A DNA stretch of 64,000 bases from the NCBI GenBank assembly GCA_024239075.1, contig JANBVI010000055.1, positions 1 to 64,000 on the forward strand, given 5' to 3'. Both the position numbers and the translations under genes were made by a program. Below are positions 44,753 through 53,639 of the stretch, one piece after another; within the stretch, counting starts at the first letter, position 1, and each line of letters starts with the position of its first letter. This DNA comes from Fischerella sp. CENA71 (lineage in GTDB: Bacteria; Cyanobacteriota; Cyanobacteriia; Cyanobacteriales; Nostocaceae). The notes under the pieces were generated by a model. The model had not been told where the DNA came from. It did no database searches and saw only the letters and a program-made list of their open reading frames with translations.

Positions 44753-45085
44753 GTGAAGTACCCCAACCTGCTTCGAGTCATTTTGGGGCTTCCAACATCA
44801 ACTCAATTCAGGGACGGTCTTATTCGTCATGCGGAGCTTCCCGCTTCATTCGCCGTTGCCTCCCTGCACAAGTACAGATTGGTCTTACACAGCGTCCACA
44901 GGCAGATCCTCGCCTTCCGCAAGGATATAACTTTGCGTACAACATGGCTTGGTCTATCTTTTACATCCAATGGGACAACCAGTGGTCATGTTCCTTCCCT
45001 AGTCTCTGCTCTTTCTGTACCAAGCGTCTTACCACTACTTAGGGTTATCTGTTCTGAGACAGCTAGGCGGGTCAGCGACCAAATA
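44753..45085 (-). mobile_element. Relic of an IS605/TnpB-type element, right end preserved
   Basis: On the minus strand the end of the remnant gene is followed by a small imperfect stem (CCCCAA at 44761-44766 with TTGGGG at 44783-44788) and GGGGTACTTCAC, the usual shape of an IS200/IS605 right end. The left end is not evident; sequence upstream of ~45085 no longer looks like TnpB. No TnpA gene is present. Confidence 0.65.
44820..45060 (-). pseudogene. TnpB C-terminal fragment
   Basis: The last ~42 codons (stop at 44820-44822) read ...RRGSACGRCVRPICTCAGRQ then RRMKREAPHDE, which resembles the C-terminal tail of cyanobacterial TnpB proteins, with its CG-x-VRP block and MKREA-type ending. Further upstream, fragments such as SSGKTLGTERAETREGT are in other frames, separated by stops. 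It is therefore decayed. TnpB is the RNA-guided nuclease (OMEGA) of IS605 elements; the zinc-finger and RuvC motifs are missing here. Confidence 0.65.
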
Positions 45086-45317
45086 TTATTATACCAAAAT
45101 ACCTGTAAAAACGCCTAAATTGACGATTCCTCGACCACCCCACTCTCTAATCAACTTGACGGTTGATTATGATACAGCTGGCGAATCAGGGGTGATACCC
45201 CTCATCAACGATTTTTCGTCATTCCACCAGATGTAGAGACGTAGAATTGCTACCTCACCGTCCAGCGTGATGCACCCCTCCCTACTTTGTTGAGAGAGGG
45301 GAATTCCGCCGATTTTG
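45086..45317. other. Spacer after maf with small hairpins
   Basis: It contains hairpins AATCAAC/GTTGATT (45149-45168) and GGGGTGATACCCC (45189-45201), a GATTTTTCGTC...TGTAGAGACG patch related to the MITE left end (45210-45240), and a CCCCTCC/GAGAGGGG stem (~45276-45301) like the repeat at 8148. No gene seen. Confidence 0.5.
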
Positions 45318-45911
45318 TTAATTCCAAAAATCTGCCACATCATACCCCAATTCCTCTAGCATTCGCCGCAATAGGGGTAAACTCAGCCCAATCACATTAC
45401 TGTGGCAGCCTTCTATTTTTTCCACAAATAAACCACCACGACCTTCAAGGGCAAAAGCGCCAGCACACTTGAGAGGTTCACCCGTGGCTATGTAGGCGTC
45501 AATGGTGCGATCGCTAATCTGGGCAAAATAAACTCTTGTTACTTGATACTTGACTAAAGTACTTTTTTGTGTATTATCAATCAAAGTATGACCAGTATAC
45601 AAATCACCAAAACTTCCCTGCATCATCCGCCAACGTTGGCGGGCTGACTCAGCATCTGCTGGTTTCCCGTGAATCTCACCATGAACAGCTAAAACCGAAT
45701 CACAACCCATGACTAAAGCAGAATCAAACTGAGGACTTACAGTTTCCGCTTTTCGTTGCGACAGAATTTGCACTAACTGCGCCGGATCACTGATTTTCAC
45801 TTGTGACTCATCAAAATCACTCGGACAAACTATCGGTTCAATACCAACAGTTTGTAACAAGCGACGCCGCGCCGCAGAAGCAGATGCGAGTACAAAGGTT
45901 GGAATACCCAT
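45318..45911 (-). CDS. maf: Maf-family nucleoside triphosphate pyrophosphatase
   Basis: 197 residues. Maf proteins hydrolyse non-canonical or modified nucleoside triphosphates (dTTP/UTP or 7-methyl-GTP types) to monophosphates and have been linked to septum formation. Signatures: [16 protein letters not shown] at the N-terminus, the FDESQV loop, [35 protein letters not shown] and a C-terminal [19 protein letters not shown]. The start is the ATG in a family-standard position. It follows the CyanoP gene on the same strand after a 124-bp repeat-filled spacer. Confidence 0.93.
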   Translation of the reverse strand: MGIPTFVLASASAARRRLLQTVGIEPIVCPSDFDESQVKISDPAQLVQILSQRKAETVSPQFDSALVMGCDSVLAVHGEIHGKPADAESARQRWRMMQGSFGDLYTGHTLIDNTQKSTLVKYQVTRVYFAQISDRTIDAYIATGEPLKCAGAFALEGRGGLFVEKIEGCHSNVIGLSLPLLRRMLEELGYDVADFWN

Positions 45912-46035
45912 AGTTTAAGATTGGGGATTGAGGAACGGGGAAGGGGGACAAGGGGACAAGGGAGAGTGGGAGATACGGGGACGCGGAGAAAAACCAATGA
46001 CAAATGACCAATCACCAATGACCAATCACCAATGA
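45912..46035. repeat. Heptamer and G-rich tandem repeats between cyanoP and maf
   Basis: GGGGACAAGGGGACAAGGG-type units (~45940-45990) are followed by CAATGACAAATGACCAATCACC arrays (~45993-46035), the complement of TCATTGG. It fills almost the whole spacer. Confidence 0.8.
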
Positions 46036-46578
46036 CTAATATACAGAAAAAGAATCAACAGATTCTTCTATGGAGCCTTTGACTTTGCGCCAGCGTTTTT
46101 CCGGCACTGAAGCATTTAATGTAAAAAGCTTACCTCGGCTGGTGGCAACACTCGCGAGGTTATGTCGTTGTTGCTTATTAGGGAGCGTAATTAAATATTC
46201 TAATTTGTAATATGTTTTACCATTAGATTCTACTTGCTCTGCATTGACTAATTCCGCTGTACGTCCTGAACCATCAGGAGCAAGAGCATTTTTGGCTAGC
46301 CTATATCCTACTTCACCCGGTGTTCCTAATTCTTGTAAGCTCTTACCTTCTGGTACTGGGCTGATGACCACAGAAACATTTTCACTAAATTCTATCAAAT
46401 CGTGGAAGACCACATCGGGGCCGTCACTAACTCTAACTTGCACCCAGCCGTTAGGATATAAAAATTGATAGCCATCACTAGTGTCTACAAAACTTCTGAG
46501 TGCGGCAAACGCTGTACCGGAGTTAGTAAGGCTAAAGCTCAACACTAGTAACAAAATTACTGCAATTCGTTTCCACAT
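46036..46578 (-). CDS. PsbP-domain protein CyanoP (photosystem II associated)
   Basis: 180 residues from the chosen ATG. The N-terminal MWKRIAVILLLVLSFSLTNS with an A-F-A site is a signal peptide for export to the thylakoid lumen; I do not see the lipobox Cys found in some CyanoP proteins. The mature part matches PsbP: FVDTSDGYQFLYPNGWVQV, GPDVVFHDLIEFSENVSVVI, GTPGEVGYRLAKNALAP, YYKLEYLITLPN and SRGKLFTLNASVPEKRW. CyanoP acts as an assembly or stability factor for photosystem II. ATG at 46578 has AGAGGAATTGAAACAA upstream; the in-frame ATG at 46638 lacks this. Divergent from the conserved gene at 46649, with a 70-bp shared promoter region. Confidence 0.93.
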   Translation of the reverse strand: MWKRIAVILLLVLSFSLTNSGTAFAALRSFVDTSDGYQFLYPNGWVQVRVSDGPDVVFHDLIEFSENVSVVISPVPEGKSLQELGTPGEVGYRLAKNALAPDGSGRTAELVNAEQVESNGKTYYKLEYLITLPNKQQRHNLASVATSRGKLFTLNASVPEKRWRKVKGSIEESVDSFSVY

Positions 46579-46648
46579 TTGTTTCAATTCCTCTGGGCTG
46601 GAAGCAATACAAGGCAAGTGTGATTTGTCGTTTTTCATTCTCCCACGG

Positions 46649-47272
46649 ATGCTAACAACTTACGAAATGCGCTGGTTTTACCCTGGCACCATACCAGAAA
46701 ATATTCAATTTTGGTTTGAGCAACATTGTCTCGTTCAATCTTCACAACCAGAACCACCACGAGAAGATTTGTATCTGTACTCTCCTGAATGCGAATTTTT
46801 GGGTATCAAATTACGGCAACAACAACTAGAAGTCAAATGGCGCAAAGCTGAGTTAGGTGTCATGAGTTTCGGTGAATTTGCGGAGGGAAAAGTCGAAAAG
46901 TGGCGTAAGTGGGAATGTCATGATTCGACAGGAGAAAGTTTTTCAGCACAGCAGATTGCAAGTCATCCTGTATGGGTGAGTGTGCAGAAAGTTCGCTATT
47001 CCCAAATTTATGAAGTTTTAGATGATTTTTCACTACAAGCTGTTTCGGAAGATCAAACCGTTGATAACGCCTGTAAAGTAGAATTGACTTATTTGACGCT
47101 CAAGGAAAATAATTGGTGGAGTCTTGCATTTGAAGCTTTTGGTGATGATGAGCGTATATTCGAGAATCTTCAAGCCACAGCCAACCTTATATTCAGTAGT
47201 TACTTAGAACAAAAGTTACTCGCTATTGATTCTTATGCTTACCCAACTTGGTTAGCGATCGCCATTAACTAA
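46649..47272 (+). CDS. Conserved cyanobacterial protein of unknown function
   Basis: 207 residues beginning MLTTYEMRWFYPGTIPENI. It appears soluble with mixed alpha/beta patterns: several strands with Arg/Lys (FLGIKLRQQQLEVKWRKAEL, VWVSVQKVRYSQIYE) and a helical C-terminus (ENLQATANLIFSSYLEQKLL). The alternating acidic/basic strands recall CYTH-like barrels that bind polyphosphate, but the defining ExExK motif is not evident, so this is only a suggestion. The longer frame back to 46481 overlaps the CyanoP signal-peptide region and is rejected. ATG at 46667 is an alternative. Divergent from CyanoP. Confidence 0.6.
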   Translation: MLTTYEMRWFYPGTIPENIQFWFEQHCLVQSSQPEPPREDLYLYSPECEFLGIKLRQQQLEVKWRKAELGVMSFGEFAEGKVEKWRKWECHDSTGESFSAQQIASHPVWVSVQKVRYSQIYEVLDDFSLQAVSEDQTVDNACKVELTYLTLKENNWWSLAFEAFGDDERIFENLQATANLIFSSYLEQKLLAIDSYAYPTWLAIAIN

Positions 47273-48534
47273 TCGTCAATATTTGTCATTGGTAAGTCGC
47301 GTTATATTCATTCTTGCTGACTGAAATGACAAATAACTTAATATTTATTGATGTAATAATTTTGACGCTATTGATAAAATAGCAATAATTTGAAGTTCCA
47401 TATACAACATATTCTGGCTTTTTTTCAAAAATCTATCTTTAGTAAGAAGCAATATTTTATGAGATAATATAATGCATATATTAAATATGTAAAACTTAAT
47501 TAAAAATTCATAAAATATAAAAAAATTAAATTAATCTTTTTATTTCAGAACTATTAAACCAATTATGTTATAGATAGTTAGAGTAAGTAATTTTAAATTC
47601 TAAAGTTACAAACCCAGTGTAATTTGTCTGTGGTTAACCTACGTCCATCATGATTAGAGCAGCGCACTACAAAAATTGGCTGCAAGAAAGCCGTTATATG
47701 AATCGAGGAAGTGCTTATGTATTTGCACTTCGATTCAATGTGATGGCTGAAGTTGGTGAATTTCCACCCTAGTGTTACCCCAGCATAGAAGAAGTTTTTG
47801 GAAAAACTAAAAATTAATGCCTACATTTAGTTGATGCAAAGATGCAAATTTTCAGTACTCAACAGAGAAGCTTCAACAAATGTAGTTTAATCAAAAGAAC
47901 ACTTGTTTAACTAATAAATTGAGGAGATTATTACTATTTTGCAGAAGATAGCCGTCGGCTATACCTTATGTTCATTCTGCTATGTAAATCCCCAATATTA
48001 CTAAAAAACCAAGCGTTAGTCTATTTCAACCATAAACTTTGATATTTGATGAGTTTGATGGTTGAGTGAGAGAAACCATGTCATTGGTTGAACGAGATTA
48101 CTTAGACAATACTCTTTTGATTCTAATACCTGCATTAAACCGAAAAATTCCTTGTCATAAAATACAAGCGATATCAAGTTAGCTCTGTCTACTGTTTTGT
48201 AGGTACGAAAATTTGAGCATAACCGAAGTATTGATGAGACAAATTATATTTGTCTCCTAACAAACTTGAACTTGATTTTAAATTTAGTTAAAACAAGCTA
48301 ATTCTTGTCGAAATGATTTTTGTGTCTATTAATACTAGCTAAAAGTAATTTATCTCCTTGATTATTTCAACATAATTTATTTGTGAAAAAATCTACCAAA
48401 AGTATCAGTTGTTTTCTGTATATTGCCAAACAAATTTCAATGGATGACAGATTATTGCCGAAATAACAAAAGCTATAGTTGTGCATAGACAACAAAACAA
48501 TTCAGAAATTAGATCAAGAATATGGAGAAAAATT
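47273..48534. other. 1.26-kb gene-free region
   Basis: AT-rich throughout. A compact palindrome ATAGCCG-T-CGGCTAT lies at 47948-47962, possibly an operator-like or structural site. Short frames exist (for example 40 codons from 47650 and 35 from 48078) but lack ribosome-binding sites or recognisable content. No tRNA, terminator or IS end was recognised. I regard this as the largest unexplained spacer in the window. Confidence 0.5.
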
Positions 48535-49236
48535 ATGAATCAAAATTCCTTAGCTAAAGTGCAGCGCCTGAAAGAAGTTTTACTAATGAACTTACTAGGA
48601 GAATTACCAACAATAGCTTTTGGTCCTAGTTTAAGAAAGCTACTTTATCGTTTGATTTTTGCCAAAATAGATAACTCGGTCTATATTCAAAATGGTGTTG
48701 AATTTCTAGGTACTAATCAAATAGAGATTGGTAGTTATGTGCATATTTTTAAAGGTGCGCGTATAGATGCGAAAGGAGAAAATAACAAAATTACCTTAGA
48801 AAAAGGTGTTGCACTTGAAAAAGATGTAACTATTGGTGCTTTAAACAACACCTGTGTACAAATTGGTGAAGGAACATATATTGGTCCTGGTGTATGTATT
48901 GCTGGACCAGGAGATATTACTATTGGTAAACGCTGCTTAATTGCTGCTCATACAGGAATATTTTCTAATAATCATAATTTTGCAGATCCGACAAAATATA
49001 TCGTAGATCAAGGTGTTACCCGCCAGGGAATAGTTATAGAAGATGACTGCTGGATAGGTCATAATGTCACAGTCTTGGATGGAGTCACTATTGGTGAAGG
49101 TAGTGTGATTGGAGCGGGAGCAGTTGTTAGTAAAAATATTCCTCCCTACTCTATAGCCGTGGGAGTACCTGCAAAAGTAATAAAAAAACGAGATGCAAAG
49201 GAACTGGTCTTTAACTATCAAAATAGTAATGAGTAA
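48535..49236 (+). CDS. Hexapeptide-repeat (left-handed beta-helix) acyltransferase
   Basis: 233 residues. An N-terminal helical part (~1-55, with ELPTIAFGPSLRKLLYRLIF) precedes at least seven hexapeptide coils: IEIGSYVHIFKGARID, VQIGEGTYIGPGVCIAG, ITIGKRCLIAAHTGIFSNNHN, VIEDDCWIGHNVTVLDGVTIG and EGSVIGAGAVVSKNI, with the C-terminal YSIAVGVPAKVIKKR. This is the WbbJ/LacA-like sugar O-acetyltransferase group, trimeric and using acetyl-CoA, typically modifying exopolysaccharide or lipid sugars; the His of SNNHNF is the likely catalytic base. The start at 48535 is supported by GGAGAAAAATT; the GTG at 48481 gives an extra 18 residues and is less likely. No neighbouring glycan genes. Confidence 0.85.
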   Translation: MNQNSLAKVQRLKEVLLMNLLGELPTIAFGPSLRKLLYRLIFAKIDNSVYIQNGVEFLGTNQIEIGSYVHIFKGARIDAKGENNKITLEKGVALEKDVTIGALNNTCVQIGEGTYIGPGVCIAGPGDITIGKRCLIAAHTGIFSNNHNFADPTKYIVDQGVTRQGIVIEDDCWIGHNVTVLDGVTIGEGSVIGAGAVVSKNIPPYSIAVGVPAKVIKKRDAKELVFNYQNSNE

Positions 49237-49338
49237 GACAATAAGCCCCATCTGTCACTTGCGGTGGGGTAATTCACTTACGTTGATGAACGGTTATAAA
49301 CCATAACCCTTTCAAAGTGTAAATCTGGAAAATGCAAA

Positions 49339-49498
49339 TTTCTTGGTGTCTTAGTGTCTTGGTGAGTCCACTTGCCATCTTGGTGGTTCCCGTCACGTAG
49401 ACGCGGAGCGGCTTCTCGTAAGGGTAGGCAAAGTGGCGAACCCGAAGGGTGTTTCAATAATTATTTTTTCACCACAAAGGCACAAAGACACAAAGGAA
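49339..49498. repeat. MITE-like inverted repeat upstream of pilQ 3' end
   Basis: Left arm TTTCTTGGTGTCTTAGTGTC (49340-49359) and right arm CACCACAAAGGCACAAAGAC (49470-49489) are imperfect inverted copies. A GTAGACGCGGAGCGGCTTCT unit and a GGGTAGGC/GAACCCG part lie between. The length is about 160 bp. I see no clear target duplication. Repeats with CACAAAGACACAAAG arms are common in this group of cyanobacteria. Confidence 0.65.
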
Positions 49499-49524
49499 AC
49501 TATGCTTTTAAAGAACTTTATTAC

Positions 49525-51840
49525 CTACTGCTTCGGAACCTGCAAACCACGACGCTCAAGCATTTGCCGCACCTCTGGACTAGGAGTATAACTATAGCCA
49601 TAAGATGATTTCTCAGAATCATCCATGACTTGAGGTGTAAGTAATACAATTACTTCTTGACGTTGATTTTGCCTATTGGTTTTTCTAAACAGCGAACCAA
49701 TTAAGGGAATATCACCCAAAATAGGAATCTTGGAGACGGTTGATCTGTCTGATTCTTGAATGATACCACTGAGAATCAAGGTCTGACCATCACGTAGACG
49801 AATTAAACCAGAATTCAAAGAGCGTTCAGACACCAAAAATATTTTTTGGAAATTACCTCCTCCAACATTTAAATCAGCAGATGATTGGGGCGCTTTGACA
49901 ACGGGAGCCACTGATAGAGAAACAAAACCATTGTCATCTATACGCTCAATTTTGACACCAAGGGTTAAACCTACATCTGTTTTCTCAGCAGTAATTGTTT
50001 GTGTAGCTATACCATCCGTGCTAGTTATTTTGCTTGTAACGTTTCCTAGCACTTCCTGCGTCAATTTAACATTAGCTGTTTGACCTTCTTGCACAATTAG
50101 GGTTGGGTCAGTCAAAATTTTGGCATTGCCACTTTGCACCTGAGATTGCAAACTCAAGAGAAAACGTTTAGGAAACTGGTACAAAGAAGGAAGAGCATAT
50201 GTATACTTATCAGGAGTTCCAGCAGATGTACTTGTTGCTGGAGTTCCTGGAGTAAATTCAGTGATACCAGGTTGTAGTGGATTTGTACTCACAGATGCAT
50301 CAGCTGAAGGTCTACCTTGAGGGTTAAAGAAAGCATCATTTAGAAATACACCATCTCCCTCAATAGGATTGCTGATTACTGGTGTACTAGTTATACTGCT
50401 AGATGCTTCTGCGCTCGTAGCTGGTCTAGATCCACCAAAATTTAGAGATGCTGCACCACCATCATTGGTAAAGAAATTATTACCAACCCCAAAGGAAAAG
50501 CTGGTGTTTACGTCCTTGGTATTCAAAAGATTAACATCAATAATTTTGACATTGACTGCAACTTGGCGACGACGGATATCTAGTTGAGTAAGTTGAGCCA
50601 TAGCCATCTCAACCAGTCTCGGTGGGCCAATTAAAGTCAAAGAATTTGTCCGCTCGTCTCCAAGTGCCTGTAAACCTCTAAGTAAAGGTTTAGAGTCCTG
50701 AAAATCAATACGTTGAGTTTCAACTCTTGTTTCTGTGGTTGTCTGGGTTTGAGTAATCGGAGCAACTCCGTCACCCACAGGAACAGCACTAACATTTGTT
50801 ACTTGGCGTTCGCGGTTCACAGCGCTTTCCGCACCCAAAGACACCAAAAAGTTAATAGCAGTCCCCACTGTTACTTGATTCAGTCGCAGGTTCCGCATGA
50901 CTACATCGCGGGTGGAATTAGGTAGTCTCGGCCCGACAAAAACTGTGCGACCACTACGGTTAGCTTCTAAACCACTCAGGCGCAAGACATAGTTAAACAC
51001 ATCTTGCACAGGTTCGTTTTCTATATCCAAAGAAATCGTCGAACTTCCTTGTCCTCCCTGTCCCCCCTGTCCTCCTGCTGCTTCCGTTCCCGTATAAGCC
51101 AAATTCAAACCAGCAGCACGAGCAAGTAGTGACAAAACTTCCCTAACTGGTGCATCTCGCAGCACAAGCCGGGGTACACGTTCTTGAGTTCCTAAGTCAA
51201 CACTACTCGGAGAAGCATCGATATTGGAAATGGCAATATCTCCCACTGGTGGTGCAACGGCTCTAGGTAAAAAAGGTGGTGCTGGGGTTTGTGCTTGTCC
51301 GGGACCGGCTGTTTGCGCTGGTGTACCATCAATACTGACTTGCGGATTGGGGACAACGGGTGGAACTGATGGACTGGGGTTAGGAGTTGGTGCTTGGGGA
51401 GGTGTGGGTGCTGATGCTGTGGTTCCTGTACTCGGAGTCAAGCCGAGAGTAATGACATTTGTTCCCCGTGCCAAAGGCTGACTATTGGGAGCGCTGTCAG
51501 TACCAAGGGCTAAGACTCTGATGCTATTGGTATCTAGCTGAATCACTTGAATAGAAGCGATTCCTGGAATGGGGTTTTCTTTGCGGAAACTATTGCCTTG
51601 GGGTAGACGTAGTTGAGTATTAATAATATCTGCAACTAGAGTTTTGCCCCTCTGTGTCGTAAAAATTTGCGGACGAGAACCAGAGGAAGTTTTTAAAACA
51701 ACATTCACTCCACCATTAACTGTTTTGAGCTGCACATCCGTAATTTGTGTCACCTGTGCTTTGACTGGTTGAGCAGCTAAAAAGACTATTGTAGTTGCAC
51801 CTAATATAAAATCTAAACCTTTACCGTGAAGCTGTCTCAC
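49525..51840 (-). CDS. pilQ: Type IV pilus secretin PilQ
   Basis: 771 residues. PilQ forms the outer-membrane channel for the pilus fibre used in twitching motility, DNA uptake and hormogonium movement. Order: signal-like N-terminus (FILGATTIVFLAAQPVKA), AMIN domain (~30-135, which binds peptidoglycan or pilus parts), Pro/Ala-rich linker (~140-185), STN domain with VREVLSLLARAAGLNLAYTG, a second N-domain (RNLRLNQVTVGTAINFL) and the C-terminal secretin barrel with VQSGNAKILTDPTLIVQEGQ and GDIPLIGSLFRK. Last gene of pilM-N-O-Q, with a 149-bp gap from pilO that may hold its own promoter. Confidence 0.96.
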   Translation of the reverse strand: MRQLHGKGLDFILGATTIVFLAAQPVKAQVTQITDVQLKTVNGGVNVVLKTSSGSRPQIFTTQRGKTLVADIINTQLRLPQGNSFRKENPIPGIASIQVIQLDTNSIRVLALGTDSAPNSQPLARGTNVITLGLTPSTGTTASAPTPPQAPTPNPSPSVPPVVPNPQVSIDGTPAQTAGPGQAQTPAPPFLPRAVAPPVGDIAISNIDASPSSVDLGTQERVPRLVLRDAPVREVLSLLARAAGLNLAYTGTEAAGGQGGQGGQGSSTISLDIENEPVQDVFNYVLRLSGLEANRSGRTVFVGPRLPNSTRDVVMRNLRLNQVTVGTAINFLVSLGAESAVNRERQVTNVSAVPVGDGVAPITQTQTTTETRVETQRIDFQDSKPLLRGLQALGDERTNSLTLIGPPRLVEMAMAQLTQLDIRRRQVAVNVKIIDVNLLNTKDVNTSFSFGVGNNFFTNDGGAASLNFGGSRPATSAEASSSITSTPVISNPIEGDGVFLNDAFFNPQGRPSADASVSTNPLQPGITEFTPGTPATSTSAGTPDKYTYALPSLYQFPKRFLLSLQSQVQSGNAKILTDPTLIVQEGQTANVKLTQEVLGNVTSKITSTDGIATQTITAEKTDVGLTLGVKIERIDDNGFVSLSVAPVVKAPQSSADLNVGGGNFQKIFLVSERSLNSGLIRLRDGQTLILSGIIQESDRSTVSKIPILGDIPLIGSLFRKTNRQNQRQEVIVLLTPQVMDDSEKSSYGYSYTPSPEVRQMLERRGLQVPKQ

Positions 51841-51989
51841 AGTTCATTCCTCACATTTAACCAAATTTCTTGACTATTGTCTTGACTATTTTTGCAACCA
51901 ATTTCTTGGTATTTATCCGTAAGTGCGCTGTTAATTGTGTTTATAGTTTGTATTTTTCCCAAAACTTCTATCGAAATAACACATGTCTC

Positions 51990-52745
51990 TTATTTCTTCG
52001 GTTCTGCTTTAACAGCTGCGGCATCCTCCGGACTAAGTGGCATTAGTGCTTGTAACTGAAAGGATGTAGATATTGGTGCTGGTCCAACTTGCAATAGCCT
52101 TTTGCCTGGTATAGCAGGAGGTTCTGGAGCTAAGGCGGATTGATAGTCTTTTACTATTAATAAAGGTTGCAAACGCTCAATATTACGGAGTATTGATTGC
52201 GTTTGTTCATAAGTTCCAAGAATTTCGACATTTACACTTCTACGCTTGAGCTTGCCATCTACTTGTGTTCCCAATGAGCCATCAGTAATTGGTTCAGCTT
52301 TATCTGAAACTGGTACAAATTTCTTCAGTTCGGCTCTGGTAGCATTGATGGCAATAGTAGAGTTGTTAGCTTCAACCAAACGATTCAAGTCCAGTAGTAA
52401 TGTGTCTAAGGTTTTCTCATTGGCAAATAAACCTAAAACTTGAGTTTGTTGCTGCTTGGCGTCTGCAAGTTCTTGTTTGACTTGATCTATCTGTTTGATA
52501 GTGGCTTTCTTTTGATCAACTTGTCCTTGTAGATCAGTTTGTTTGTTTTGGTTTTGTCCGAAGGTGTCCCAAGCTGGCATCACTAATGTCAACAACATAT
52601 AAAGTGCGCCAACAAATCCTAATGCCCCGACCAAAATGCCTATAATTTTGGGTGTAAAACTAATACCAAACACAACGGGGTAGGCTGATTTTGCCTCAGT
52701 GAATTCCCCGCCTTCCATAAAATTTATATCTTCACTCAGCGTCAT
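51990..52745 (-). CDS. pilO: Type IV pilus assembly protein PilO
   Basis: 251 residues. Bitopic inner-membrane protein with one helix (~33-55, IIGILVGALGFVGALYMLL), then a coiled coil (VDQKKATIKQIDQVKQELAD) and a ferredoxin-like periplasmic domain (VNVEILGTYEQTQSILRNI). It pairs with PilN to bridge PilM and PilQ in the pilus machine. Start overlaps the pilN stop by four bases, showing tight co-translation. Confidence 0.93.
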   Translation of the reverse strand: MTLSEDINFMEGGEFTEAKSAYPVVFGISFTPKIIGILVGALGFVGALYMLLTLVMPAWDTFGQNQNKQTDLQGQVDQKKATIKQIDQVKQELADAKQQQTQVLGLFANEKTLDTLLLDLNRLVEANNSTIAINATRAELKKFVPVSDKAEPITDGSLGTQVDGKLKRRSVNVEILGTYEQTQSILRNIERLQPLLIVKDYQSALAPEPPAIPGKRLLQVGPAPISTSFQLQALMPLSPEDAAAVKAEPKK

Positions 52746-53506
52746 TTTTGAATGACTCCTGTTTTTTGCAAACTACGAATACGTGCGACTAATCCCACTG
52801 TGCCTTTTTGTTCTAATTCGCGAATTAGCTCTGAAGCTGGGATATCGCTGAGGCTGGTTTGAATAGTGTATTTAGCTACTTTCGGTGGTTTAATTGTGAC
52901 ACCTGTTTGAGTAACAGTATTTTTCAATGGTGCATCTACTAGTTCTGTGGAAATAATTTTGGCTTCACTGGCTTTAAAGAAACGAGATTGTTGTAGAGTC
53001 AGCAAAAAATCGTTGACATCATTAAAAGAGCGAGCTAAACCAGTAATTTCTATTCCTCCGGCAGGATTTGGTGGTGGCTGTCCTTCAACAGCAGCAGCAG
53101 GTGGAATTTGCTTGACGTTTTCTATTTGGACTGTGGCTGGAATGCGATCGCGCAAATCTTCTAGCATTGCAGACCAAGGACGAATTTGATCAAATACAGT
53201 CACTAAAGATTGTGTTTCCGCCTTGATTTTGTTGGTCTGTTCCTTAATTTTGTTAATATTGCCGATTTGAGCATCTAAGCTTTGGTTTTCCTGTTCCAAT
53301 TGGGCAATTGTTTGCTCTAACTCAGCATTTTTTGTTTGTAAAAACCACAAACCAGCTGCTACAAAAGCAGGGAAAATTACACCAACTCCTACCCCAATAA
53401 ATACAGGCGTTAAATTTCCTGTATTTATTGCTACATTTGCCTTATTTTCAGTCTTTTTCTGAATATTTGGGCGATCGTTAAGAAAATTAATATCTAAACT
53501 GTACAT
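52742..53506 (-). CDS. pilN: Type IV pilus assembly protein PilN
   Basis: 254 residues. The N-terminal tail SLDINFLNDRPNIQ contains the PilM-binding (I/L)NLLP-like motif. One membrane helix (~34-54, VFIGVGVGVIFPAFVAAGLWF), a coiled coil (LEQTIAQLEQENQSLDAQIG) and a PilN-type C-terminal domain (IEITGLARSFNDVNDFLLTLQ) follow. Works with PilM and PilO. Separated from pilM by a 133-bp spacer containing TCATTGG-type repeats. Confidence 0.93.
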   Translation of the reverse strand: MYSLDINFLNDRPNIQKKTENKANVAINTGNLTPVFIGVGVGVIFPAFVAAGLWFLQTKNAELEQTIAQLEQENQSLDAQIGNINKIKEQTNKIKAETQSLVTVFDQIRPWSAMLEDLRDRIPATVQIENVKQIPPAAAVEGQPPPNPAGGIEITGLARSFNDVNDFLLTLQQSRFFKASEAKIISTELVDAPLKNTVTQTGVTIKPPKVAKYTIQTSLSDIPASELIRELEQKGTVGLVARIRSLQKTGVIQK

Positions 53507-53639
53507 TTTTTGTCATTTGTCATTGGTCATTAGGGATCGGGGGCGGGCATTGGGCATACAAGTCAAAAGTCAAAAATTAATTTTGAATTTTGAATTGATT
53601 TGTCTCCCTTGTTCGCGTGTCCTAACCGATGCCCAATCC

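Noticed and set aside
44728-45118. Plus-strand frames of 104-121 codons
   Set aside because: They run opposite to the TnpB relic, whose minus-strand tail (CGRCVRP ... MKREA) is clearly the biological reading.
46481-46648. N-terminal extension of the gene at 46649
   Set aside because: It would overlap the CyanoP signal-peptide coding region on the other strand; the family-like start is the ATG at 46649.
47650-47772. 40-codon frame MIRAAHYKNWLQESRYMNRG...
   Set aside because: No ribosome-binding site, no known family, and single occurrence; chance frame is as likely.
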